Source of the DNA: an uncultured Lentibacter sp.
Lineage (GTDB): Bacteria > Pseudomonadota > Alphaproteobacteria > Rhodobacterales > Rhodobacteraceae
Assembly (NCBI GenBank): GCA_947497495.1
Contig: CANMGT010000007.1
Coordinates: 1 to 64,000 of the forward strand
DNA length: 64,000 bases
Direction of reading: 5' to 3'
Below, piece by piece: positions 40,481 to 49,124 of the stretch (its first letter is position 1; every line of letters begins with the position of its first letter). The position numbers and the translations under genes were made by a program. The notes under the pieces were generated by a model, which was not told the origin of the DNA, ran no database searches, and worked only from the letters and a program-made list of their open reading frames with translations.

Positions 40481-41355
40481 GCCAACGATGACAGCGAGTA
40501 AAGCGCAAGACCCGCCCAGATAAGGCCAAACGCGAGCTTGTGCCAAAGCCCGAACGGCTCGCCAAACACAACCACGGCGCAGAAAAACTGTGCTGTCGGG
40601 TTGATGTATTGCAACAGGCCAACTGTCGAAAGCCTCAGGCGCTTGGTGGCATAGGAAAACAACATCAAAGGCGTCGCCGTCAGCACGCCCGAAAACACCA
40701 GCATGCCGCTGTCCCAAACTGCCATGCCAAAGTGCCCCTGCCCTTGGCTGTGCACATACGCCAGCACCCCAAGCGCTACCGGCACCAGCAAGCCAACCTC
40801 GGCTGTCACCGAAACAACAGGGCCAACATCCAGCCTCTTCTTCACCAAGCCGTAGACGCCGAATGTCACAGAGACGACAATGGCGATCCAGGGCGCAACG
40901 CCCAAGCCGTAAGTCAACAGGCTGACAGCCAAAGTTGCCAGCGCGACGGCCAAAACCTGCACCCTAGAAAGCATCTCACCCAAAGCAAAACGCCCGATAA
41001 GCACGGCAACCAGCGGAAAGATATAATACCCGAGCGCCGCCTCCGTGGCACGCCCGACTTGAATCGAAAAGATGAAACTAAACCAGTTCACCGAGATCAT
41101 CAGCGCAGCCACCGCGATGGTCAGCACGGCCTTCGTGTCTTTGAGCGCAGTCTTCAGCGCCCCGATGCGCCCCTGCGCAAGCAGCAAGCCCGCGAAAATC
41201 ACGAAAGACCAAAACGTGCGATGCGCCAGAATTTCGATCGGCGGAATATGGGCCAAAGCCTTGTAATACAGCGCCGAAAACCCCCAAATCAGACAGGCTG
41301 CGACCATGGCAAGAACGCCTCTGAGGCTTTCGTTTTGCATCTGCTCGCTTCCCAC
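40456..41355 (-). CDS. rarD: EamA family transporter RarD
   Basis: GVLAMVAACLIWGFSALYYKAL...EILAHRTFWSFV; 10 TM. Confidence 0.9.
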   Translation of the reverse strand: MGSEQMQNESLRGVLAMVAACLIWGFSALYYKALAHIPPIEILAHRTFWSFVIFAGLLLAQGRIGALKTALKDTKAVLTIAVAALMISVNWFSFIFSIQVGRATEAALGYYIFPLVAVLIGRFALGEMLSRVQVLAVALATLAVSLLTYGLGVAPWIAIVVSVTFGVYGLVKKRLDVGPVVSVTAEVGLLVPVALGVLAYVHSQGQGHFGMAVWDSGMLVFSGVLTATPLMLFSYATKRLRLSTVGLLQYINPTAQFFCAVVVFGEPFGLWHKLAFGLIWAGLALYSLSSLAQERASRR

Positions 41356-41455
41356 ATCCGCCCAAACAGGCTCGGTTAAGACTATTTGAATTCAATTGTT
41401 GGCGAATTCGAAACCTATTGCTATCGTCATGTCTGAAAAAACAGGACATTGGAAG

Positions 41456-42283
41456 ATGCGACATACGCTGCCTCTGGCACCGCAGTTTTACGTGACGGCC
41501 CCGCAGCCCTGCCCCTACCTTGAAGGCAGGCTCGAGCGCAAGCTGTTCACCGCCCTGCAAGGCCAAGGCGCCCAAGAGCTGAACGACGGCCTCTCGCACC
41601 AAGGCTTCCGGCGCTCACAAAACGTGCTCTACCGCCCTTCCTGCACCGACTGTTCGGCCTGCCTGTCCGCGCGGATCGAAATAGAAAACTTCACAGCCTC
41701 CAAAAGCCAGAAGCGCGTGCTGAAGAAAAACGCTAACCTTGAGCGCCGCGTGACCTCGCCCTGGGCGACCGAAGAGCAATACGAGCTGTTTCGCCGCTAC
41801 CTTGACAGCCGCCACGCCGAAGGTGGCATGGCTGACATGGATGTCTTCGAGTTCGCCGCGATGATCGAAGAAACGCCGATCCGCTCGCGTGTGATCGAAT
41901 ACCATGATCGCGACACAGGCGCGCTCGTCGCCGTTTGCCTGACCGATGTTTTGAACGACGGGCTGTCGATGGTCTATTCCTTCTTTGACCCGACCTACGA
42001 AAAACACTCGCTCGGCACCTTCATCATCCTTGATCACATCGCAATCGCCCGTGAAAGCAACATGCCCTTCGTCTATCTGGGCTATTGGGTGCCCGGCTCG
42101 GCGAAAATGGGCTACAAAGCAAAGTTCTCGGCGCTTCAAATCTACAAACACAGCGCGTGGCACCCCCTCGGCGACCCGGCCGATCACGACACCGAGACAC
42201 ACCCGCTCTCAACCGCCCCCATCGCCGAACAAGTCGCCAACATCTCCCTGCCCGACCTGCCCGCGCACCGCAAAACCCGCTGA
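41456..42283 (+). CDS. aminoacyl-tRNA--protein transferase (ATE/Bpt family)
   Basis: [83 protein letters not shown]. Confidence 0.92.
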   Translation: MRHTLPLAPQFYVTAPQPCPYLEGRLERKLFTALQGQGAQELNDGLSHQGFRRSQNVLYRPSCTDCSACLSARIEIENFTASKSQKRVLKKNANLERRVTSPWATEEQYELFRRYLDSRHAEGGMADMDVFEFAAMIEETPIRSRVIEYHDRDTGALVAVCLTDVLNDGLSMVYSFFDPTYEKHSLGTFIILDHIAIARESNMPFVYLGYWVPGSAKMGYKAKFSALQIYKHSAWHPLGDPADHDTETHPLSTAPIAEQVANISLPDLPAHRKTR

Positions 42284-42383
42284 GGGTTTGAGTAGAGCGC
42301 ATCCGCAGGCCATGGTGTGACCCACGACTTCCAAATTTGGGCGGGAAGGAGACATTCGCTGCGCTTTGCACCGAGGTCTCCTG

Positions 42384-42606
42384 TGCGGGACTTTCCCGAC
42401 ATTGACGTTTTGCCATGTTGCTGACGCAGCATTCGTTTGCATTTGCGGTGCGGGACACGCGGCACCGCAGCAAATGTCGGCAAACCGGTCATTCGCAGGC
42501 ATCGTTTTCGCCAGAACCGAAACTGAACTTTCGCCGCACGTTGCCCGGACACTAGAGCTGCGGGACTTTGCCGCCATTGGTTTTAGGGTCTTCGCTGACG
42601 CAGCAT
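42384..42606. repeat. degenerate non-coding repeat pair
   Basis: TGCGGGACTTT..CCG.CATTG...GCTGACGCAGCAT at 42384-42432 and again at 42559-42606. Confidence 0.55.
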
Positions 42607-42844
42607 CGCTTCGCGCTTGCAGCATGCTTATCGATGCGTTCCAGATCACATCGCCGATGCGGCCATTTAACCTGGCTCTATGACGTCAAATTCAGACCGC
42701 GCTTTCGCTGCGCGGTGTTAGAAATATCGACGCGCGGGAGGAAGTGTGAATTCACTGTAGTTACAACAATCACCGCTTGTCTGATTCAAGCTATCTGGAT
42801 CGTGGAACACGGCCTTCGGGCAAGACATCGCTATTCTTAGAATT

Positions 42845-43126
42845 CTAGAAGTCGTCAAATTCTGGAACACTGCCCATCCTTATAAGGAAGCTCGGCGCGC
42901 CAACCTCTCCGCTGTTTGGGTCCTCAATGACCATGTAAGCGTCGGCACCCGCGCAATCCTCTGATAGAGATTCTCGCTCAGCTCTGTTCTGTGCCTCCGA
43001 CGCTGTGGAGTATTCGAATTGCTTGGCAATTTTTAAGCCGGCCTGCCCATCGCGTCCAGCCTTCGTTTTCACATACGTTTGGCAGATGTAATGGATTTTT
43101 TCTGCGGTTTGTTCTGAATTCGTCAT
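42845..43126 (-). CDS. hypothetical protein (93 aa)
   Basis: Compact ORF co-directional and close to the upstream gene; soluble composition. Confidence 0.6.
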   Translation of the reverse strand: MTNSEQTAEKIHYICQTYVKTKAGRDGQAGLKIAKQFEYSTASEAQNRAERESLSEDCAGADAYMVIEDPNSGEVGAPSFLIRMGSVPEFDDF

Positions 43127-43147
43127 GGACTGATCCTTTGAGGAAGC

Positions 43148-43366
43148 CTACGAGCGACGCGTTTTACGCGTGGCTGTGGTTGTGGTTTCTGGTGGCGCGC
43201 TTGCTTCTCTTTCAAGACGGGCCTTGCGAAGACGGGTAATCTTAACTTGTCGTTGCTTCTCTTCTTCGTCGATCATGCCTCTGACAACACGCGTTGTCTT
43301 GTCCATCGCGGTTTCCGGTTTGGGAACATACGCTTTGGCGCCATTTGGTTTTTTAATATTCTTCAT
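43148..43366 (-). CDS. hypothetical basic protein (72 aa)
   Basis: MKNIKKPNGAKAYVPKPETAMDKTTRVVRGMIDEEEKQRQVKITRLRKARLEREA...; good RBS (ggagacac region). Confidence 0.6.
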   Translation of the reverse strand: MKNIKKPNGAKAYVPKPETAMDKTTRVVRGMIDEEEKQRQVKITRLRKARLEREASAPPETTTTATRKTRRS

Positions 43367-43416
43367 TGGTGTGTCTCCCTTTTTGGTTTCAGGTCGGTTG
43401 GTCTAGGCGAGGTGTT

Positions 43417-44538
43417 TCAAACCAGCGCCAGGTGTTGGGGCTTGTCTTGGGTACGCCGCGGGTGTCTTGGAGGGCGATCATCGAGCAGTTTTACTTTGAT
43501 GTCGGGCGCGGCCATTGCATGCATCAACGCATTGTAGTTCATCTGGAACTTCACTTCAGATCCCACCTTCAAGATGGTTCGGTTCGTCCCAATGACGAGA
43601 TGATCGCTGGTTGCACCGATAAATGTGCTGCCAGCAGGCATTGAAAGCCCCAAAATGTCGGTGTCCTGCTGCCCTATCGCGAGGATATGGCGTTTGGAAA
43701 CCCCACTGACTGGCGCGATACGAAGTCTTGCCAAAGTTGGATCGACCAAGGCGATGGGGAAAGGCGCTGGTTTTGCACTCGCTTCAATAACTTCGGCGAC
43801 AAGCGTGAAGGCGTCCGTGTGCATCCCGTCGATCTGCTCGCCAGACACTGGTTCAACACCCAAAAGGATTGCCTCACCCAGCCTCAGGTTGTTGATGCGG
43901 CCAGTAGATTGTTCGCCAAACGCCCAGGGTAGGTTGGCAGAACCGCCGCCGGATACGATCTTGAGGAATGGGCCGCACGCCCCCTCGATTTCATTCGCCA
44001 GAGCGCCAAAATTGGCCATTTGAGACGTCGTCGGGGCGAGCCCGCTTAAACAAGCAAAGTTTGCGCCAATGCCTTTCAACGCGACCCCCCGCATAGTCAT
44101 AACCTGCAGCGCAACTTCAGCCAGGTTCTCGGGTAAAATACCTTCGCGTCGATCGCCCATCTCGACCATCAGTATGATACCGTGAACCCTTCCTCTGCGG
44201 ATGGCGGCAGATGACAAGGCGGCAATGACAGCAATCTCTGTGTTATAGCTCGCTTCACAGAACTGAACCACTTGATCGGCTTGGCTCATCATCGGCGTCC
44301 GGATCAGAGTGACTGGGCTTGTGATGCCTGCTTGACGTAACCTCTGCACATTGCTGATGCGTGCATCCGCAAGCCCCGCGACACCTCCGTCGAGCAGAGC
44401 TTGAGCGATCGCAGGGTGCCCGCGGACACCCTTGGTAACGCCTGTGACATCAATCCCACGCGCGCCCAACCGCCGAACGACGGTTTGTGTGTTGCGACGT
44501 ATCTTGTTCAGATCTACTTCAATACGCGGGCAGCTCAT
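43417..44538 (-). CDS. alanine/ornithine racemase family PLP-dependent enzyme
   Basis: PRIEVDLNKIRRNTQTVVRRL...VTGVTKGVRGHPAIAQALLDGG (candidate PLP Lys), VEMGDRREGILPE, NLRLGEAILLG. Confidence 0.85.
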   Translation of the reverse strand: MSCPRIEVDLNKIRRNTQTVVRRLGARGIDVTGVTKGVRGHPAIAQALLDGGVAGLADARISNVQRLRQAGITSPVTLIRTPMMSQADQVVQFCEASYNTEIAVIAALSSAAIRRGRVHGIILMVEMGDRREGILPENLAEVALQVMTMRGVALKGIGANFACLSGLAPTTSQMANFGALANEIEGACGPFLKIVSGGGSANLPWAFGEQSTGRINNLRLGEAILLGVEPVSGEQIDGMHTDAFTLVAEVIEASAKPAPFPIALVDPTLARLRIAPVSGVSKRHILAIGQQDTDILGLSMPAGSTFIGATSDHLVIGTNRTILKVGSEVKFQMNYNALMHAMAAPDIKVKLLDDRPPRHPRRTQDKPQHLALV

Positions 44539-45734
44539 ATCGCGACCATGGGGGGCCTTTTGGACAGGTCGGGGTATGCGGCGACCACCATTGCGAGCAA
44601 ATGTGAGGCCGGTCGCGCCAAGGCATCGGTGACTGGCAACCCGAGTTTTTGAGATTGTGCCGCGATGGTGTCGGTGATTTCAGCTTCGGTCATCCCCTCA
44701 TGATTTAGCGTGACACCTATGACCTTTGTATTGGCAAAGGCCTCAATCAGGGAAATCTCACTTGCAGCGGAAGGCATTGGCATACTGGGAAAATCGCAGC
44801 GATGTGCGCGTTTTGGCGCGTGCTGAAGGATGACAGCATCTGGCTGGCTGCCCCGCAGAATAAATGCCGATGTGCAGAACGCAGGATGGCTCAGCGCGCC
44901 CTGACCTTCGATCAAAATGACATCGGGTTGCTCCGCTTCAGACGCCGCAACAATCGCGCCTTCAAGCTCGCCACAGCAGAACTGGGGCGGCACTGCATCC
45001 ATTGCGATGCCATATTTGGCCCCCTGCATCAAGCCGGTCTGGCCTGTGCCGACAAGCACTGTCTTGATGCCCTTCGCATTCAGGGCGCGCGCCAAAACGG
45101 TCGCCGTTGTCCGCTTGCCGATCGCGCAATCAGTACCAAGAACGGCAATCCGCAGCGCCTTTACACCAGCAACACTGCCATCGAAGAGGCGCATGTCCTT
45201 ACTGGGCTTTGGCTTTCGGATGTCGCGGATCGTGACATTCCGTTCGGATGCTGCGGTGGCTATTTCTCTATCATCGCTCAGATATTCATGCAGCCCGCTC
45301 ACGATGTTCATGCCAAGCTCTATCGCTTTCAGAACAACGCCCCGGTCAGCCTTCGAAAGACGCCCTATTGAGGGGGCCATCCCATAGATCAAAGTATCGG
45401 GAATGACGGCTTCATGGACAATTGCGGCATCCAGATGACCAAAGATCGGTATGTGGTTCATCGCATCGTCGAGGACGGATCCGCTGTCTTGTCCGCCATA
45501 GGTGCTGTCGATGACAGAAAGGATGCGATACGCCTCAGAATGGCGCACAAGGCCATTCGCAGTCTTGCCGTCGATTTGCGCGAAGTTCCCCTCGCAATAG
45601 ACGACTGCCGAGGGTGTTGCTGCGATCTGCATGACCGAAGTCAGATGGGTCGGCTCGTTTGGGGCCATTGGCGGCGCTTGAGCGCCTCTGACAAGGCGGC
45701 GGATTGTGTCGACAGTTTTGGAAGTGGTTTCCAT
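44535..45734 (-). CDS. DUF1611 family protein (DgcN / D-glutamate N-acetyltransferase-like)
   Basis: P-loop-like VLGTDCAIGKRTTATVLARAL, VGTGQTGLMQGAKYGIAMDAVPPQFCCGELEGAIV, DVILIEGQGALSHPA; 4-nt overlap with racemase gene. Confidence 0.8.
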   Translation of the reverse strand: METTSKTVDTIRRLVRGAQAPPMAPNEPTHLTSVMQIAATPSAVVYCEGNFAQIDGKTANGLVRHSEAYRILSVIDSTYGGQDSGSVLDDAMNHIPIFGHLDAAIVHEAVIPDTLIYGMAPSIGRLSKADRGVVLKAIELGMNIVSGLHEYLSDDREIATAASERNVTIRDIRKPKPSKDMRLFDGSVAGVKALRIAVLGTDCAIGKRTTATVLARALNAKGIKTVLVGTGQTGLMQGAKYGIAMDAVPPQFCCGELEGAIVAASEAEQPDVILIEGQGALSHPAFCTSAFILRGSQPDAVILQHAPKRAHRCDFPSMPMPSAASEISLIEAFANTKVIGVTLNHEGMTEAEITDTIAAQSQKLGLPVTDALARPASHLLAMVVAAYPDLSKRPPMVAI

Positions 45735-45815
45735 TGTAATTCCTTTTTTGTTGGCAAGGAGGACAGAGCTGTCATCACCTGCGCATTTTGAAGTCCGAGT
45801 TGCTGTGCTCTGCGC

Positions 45816-46655
45816 CTAGTTGTTCAGCACGCATTGCCCCCTTGATCTTTGGAAGTTCCTGTCGCATGCCCAGCGGTTTCCTGATCGATCCAGATGGGCA
45901 TTGGCCGGGATGTCTATGATATCGCAACTCTGGCCCGAGGCCGCATATCCGCGTTCACAGCGCCAACCGGAGCCATAGCTTGCATCGTCAAAGTATGCAT
46001 TCGCAGGGATCACGACAGCTTCACACAGGCCGGCTTTTTCAAAAAAGCCGCGTTCACACGTCCATGGCTGACCGTATCCTGATCCGTTCAGATAGGCGTT
46101 GGCCGGAATCTTAATGGCAGCACATTGCTCACCAGTCGCTTCAAATCCGCGGTCGCATGTCCAAGCGGAGCCACTTGAGGCATCTGCCAAGTATGCATTC
46201 GCAGGCAGGACGATCTTTTGACATGTTTTATCAACCTTGATGTAGCCGCGCGAACAACGCCAGCGTTCGCCTGACGGGTCTAGAAACCCACCATCTGGCA
46301 CCTCAACTTCAACACAGGCAGTGTCATCGGTTCTGCGAAACCCATGCAGACACTCCCATCCCGAACCGTGGCGCCGGTTCGTTTCATATGCGTTTGCTGG
46401 CACAATCACAGCGACACAGGCATTCTCCTTTAGCCTAAATCCGATGTTACATTCCCATCCATCACCGTAACTTTTGGCACTGGCATTCTCAGGCATCTGC
46501 CGAGCGACGGTTTTTGCAAATGTAGGTAGTGCAAATAGCAAGACTGCAATAATCGACCCAATAAAGAGGGCCATGATTGTTGGTATGTCCGCTGCGATAT
46601 TGGCACTGTTAGATTGCGGGGGTCGCGGCTTTATGAACTGTGATTTAGGATCCAT
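45816..46655 (-). CDS. membrane-anchored Cys-rich repeat protein (seven ~33-38 aa repeats)
   Basis: One TM then repeats of type (I/V)PANAYL..S.YG.GW.C.RGF......C. Confidence 0.75.
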   Translation of the reverse strand: MDPKSQFIKPRPPQSNSANIAADIPTIMALFIGSIIAVLLFALPTFAKTVARQMPENASAKSYGDGWECNIGFRLKENACVAVIVPANAYETNRRHGSGWECLHGFRRTDDTACVEVEVPDGGFLDPSGERWRCSRGYIKVDKTCQKIVLPANAYLADASSGSAWTCDRGFEATGEQCAAIKIPANAYLNGSGYGQPWTCERGFFEKAGLCEAVVIPANAYFDDASYGSGWRCERGYAASGQSCDIIDIPANAHLDRSGNRWACDRNFQRSRGQCVLNN

Positions 46656-46998
46656 CCAACTCAAGCCCCGCGAGACACGCGTCTGCCAAATCCCAGCTTG
46701 GGGCATCAGTGCCCGGCAAAGTGGCCCAGCCTGTTTCCATCATGATTTTGCGCCGTTGAAAGCTTGAAGCGTCTTGAAGTATCGCTAGTTTTGCGGCGCG
46801 TTCGGTATCAACCTGTGAACGTTTCAAACAGACCGGCACCATCGCCAATGTGACTTCTTCTGCTGCAAAGTTCCGAGCCATCTCGCCTGCACTGCCTGCA
46901 GTTGTCCAGCCGCCCCAGTTGAAGCCAAGAATAGAGACAGTAACCGCGCCAACCAAGGCGCCGTAAACACCGGGTTTCGTCCATTCGGGAAAAGTCAT
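46645..46998 (-). CDS. small conserved-looking membrane protein
   Basis: MTFPEWTKPGVYGALVGAVTVSILGFNWGGWTTAGSAGEMARNFAAEEV...; ATGA overlap with next upstream gene. Confidence 0.7.
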   Translation of the reverse strand: MTFPEWTKPGVYGALVGAVTVSILGFNWGGWTTAGSAGEMARNFAAEEVTLAMVPVCLKRSQVDTERAAKLAILQDASSFQRRKIMMETGWATLPGTDAPSWDLADACLAGLELDGS

Positions 46999-47306
46999 TT
47001 TCGTTCCTCTGACGGAGAAAGCGCCGCCGCACTATTTTTGATTACGTTAGTGTTTGCCTTGGCCTGATCCTGCGCCAGAGCCAACTCCAGGTCTCGGTGA
47101 TCCACAGCGCGCAGCTCTGATTTTCCTGTGTGCCAATTGATCAATAGAAACGTCGCTGTCCGTCGGTATGCCGCAAAGCTGTCGCTCTGCATGACGTCTT
47201 CGTCTGCCAACACTTCGTAGTCGCCCGCGGGCAGCTCATCCGTATATCCCGCGACCACAAACGGATGAAGAAATGTCACAACTGACGTGGTCGTGCGCGA
47301 TGACAT
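46995..47306 (-). CDS. small conserved-looking hypothetical protein
   Basis: MSSRTTTSVVTFLHPFVVAGYTDELPAGDYEVLADEDVMQSDSFAAYRRTATFLLI; ATGA overlap. Confidence 0.65.
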   Translation of the reverse strand: MSSRTTTSVVTFLHPFVVAGYTDELPAGDYEVLADEDVMQSDSFAAYRRTATFLLINWHTGKSELRAVDHRDLELALAQDQAKANTNVIKNSAAALSPSEERK

Positions 47307-47713
47307 CGGCAACCTTCCCAAACATCAGATCCCTGCTACAGGACGTGACAGCTGAATTTTCATGATGGATGGTTGTGGTTCGCTATGGCAGGCTGATGCG
47401 CCTATGCCGGAGTAAACCGCAACTTTCGTATCTCTCACATAGTCTCTTAGCGTCGGAAATACAATGTTGGTGATTCCGGCTCCATTTCTCAGACCACCCG
47501 TGCCCTTAAAGAAGTCAAGGTTGGTAAACCCCCAGCGTGAGCATCGGAAGAGCCTTCTCCAGTTATGTCATTCTCTCGATACGCCTGTTCAGAAGCTGAC
47601 ATCTGCTGCGTTACAGAAGACTGTTTGAGAGGGCGCCTACTTCGTTTTCACCGCTACATTGTCGAAGGCCTCTTCCAAATTGGCGAACGGCTAATGCCGT
47701 CCGCCAACATGGT

Positions 47714-48346
47714 TTAGATGTCGATACGCTCTGCAATACTTAGAGCATCTTCTAGCTCAACGCCGAGGTAGCGCACCGTGCTATCAACCTTTGTATGGCC
47801 AAGCAGGAGTTGCACCGCGCGGAGGTTGCCTGTTTTGCGGTAGATTTCTGCAGCTTTAGTCCGACGAAGTGAATGGGTACCATAGCCACTGGGCTCCAAT
47901 CCGATCGCTGTCACCCAATCACGAACAAGTCGACCGTATTGTCGCGTCGAGATGTGGGGCCGATCGTGGAAACGGCTCGTGAACATAAAGCGACAACCAA
48001 TCATTTCGGGTGATGTGACCCACGCAATGACAGTATCTCTTGTGTTTTCAGTCAACTCGAATTGGACTGGTCGCTTGGTTTTGCTCTGGATGACCGAAAC
48101 CCGTTCGCGCGCGCGATCATCCTTGACCAAATCGGTCACGGTGAGTTTGACCAGATCACAGCCGCGCAGCTTGCTATCGATCGCTACGTTGAACAGCGCA
48201 AGGTCGCGAAGATAGCCCGCAATTTCGAGCCGCGCACGGATGGCCCAGACCTGCTTTGGCAATAGCGGTCGTTTCTGTCCGATTATCCGGCCCTTATTCC
48301 AAGCTCGGCGTTTCGGGGTGACGGCGGGAAGTTGGACTCTTGGCAT
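47714..48346 (-). CDS. short tyrosine-type recombinase/integrase
   Basis: SKLRGCDLVKLTV (catalytic R), GTHSLRRTKAAEIYRKTG (HxxR), VQLLLGHTKVDSTVRYLGV (H...Y). Confidence 0.9.
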   Translation of the reverse strand: MPRVQLPAVTPKRRAWNKGRIIGQKRPLLPKQVWAIRARLEIAGYLRDLALFNVAIDSKLRGCDLVKLTVTDLVKDDRARERVSVIQSKTKRPVQFELTENTRDTVIAWVTSPEMIGCRFMFTSRFHDRPHISTRQYGRLVRDWVTAIGLEPSGYGTHSLRRTKAAEIYRKTGNLRAVQLLLGHTKVDSTVRYLGVELEDALSIAERIDI

Positions 48347-48989
48347 GATTTGCCCTCCATCCAACCCTCCAACCCAAACATCAGCACCGCGCCGACGTCG
48401 AGAGCTTAGCATCGGATTGAATGGCCGTTGCCCGAAGGCTCAATTGCGTAGTATCTCTTCAGGTGCATTGGGCCGCAGCCAGTCCATTTTAACGGATGCT
48501 ACGAAATTCACTAAATTCGGCTTGGTGACGTGGTCCTTGCGATATTTTTCCAAATGTCCGTTTTTTCTCCGATAGCGAGGGTTGTCACCTTTCAGCCGAA
48601 AGGTGAAACGGCGCTCGTTGAAGAGGCTCATTTACGTCCTGACGGTGGCGTCTGTCGTGCTGAGGAATGGCCGCGGCGAACGCCCCGTTTACCTTTGACC
48701 ATGCTGCGTTGCAGCGCAAAAATTGTGCATACGCGTGCTGCACGGATAGCTGCACTGCATTATGCATACCGTAGGCACTTGCGATCCACTCGCAGTTTCT
48801 GCGTTTACACAAGTTACAATTTGGCTAATTTTCCGGCTCAAATTACCAATTCTGAGCTTTGCGGTGGGATTTTCGCAATAAAAATACAAAAAAAGCCACT
48901 CAAACGTTCATTTATTCAGGAATTCGCGGTTGACGCCCCTTTTGAGCGGGCATAGTGTCCTCGCGAACGCAGCATAGAGGGCTTCCGGC

Positions 48990-49037
48990 ATGACCGAGCT
49001 AGTGGTGATTGTGAGAAAATGGCGCATGGGCCGGTAA
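48990..49037 (+). CDS. ilvB leader peptide MTELVVIVRKWRMGR
   Basis: 15-codon ORF with upstream agagg RBS and L-V-V-I-V codon run, followed by alternative stem and terminator before ilvB. Confidence 0.8.
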   Translation: MTELVVIVRKWRMGR

Positions 49038-49086
49038 CGGCACCGTAAGGTAACCCCATGCGCCCCCGATGATCGGGGGTTTTTTT
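49021..49086 (+). promoter_or_regulatory. transcription attenuator of ilvBN
   Basis: GGCGCATGGG (49021-49030) pairs with CCCATGCGCC (49055-49064), overlapping the terminator stem CCCCCG-ATGAT-CGGGGG (49063-49079) plus T7 (49080-49086). Confidence 0.8.
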
Positions 49087-49124
49087 ATGTGCGAATACAA
49101 TGTGTTGAAACGGAGTTTGGAAAT

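Noticed and set aside
40540-41379. 279-aa ORF on + strand
   Set aside because: Antisense to rarD, Arg/Gln/His-rich translation.
42209-42649. 146-aa ORF on - strand over the degenerate repeat region
   Set aside because: Composition and internal repeats indicate non-coding DNA; part overlaps the end of the ATE-family transferase gene.
48440-48955. ORFs 48440-48631 (-) and 48530-48955 (+) between integrase and ilvB leader
   Set aside because: Overlap each other on opposite strands with no recognisable domain. The 63-aa minus ORF has somewhat protein-like composition, but evidence is insufficient.
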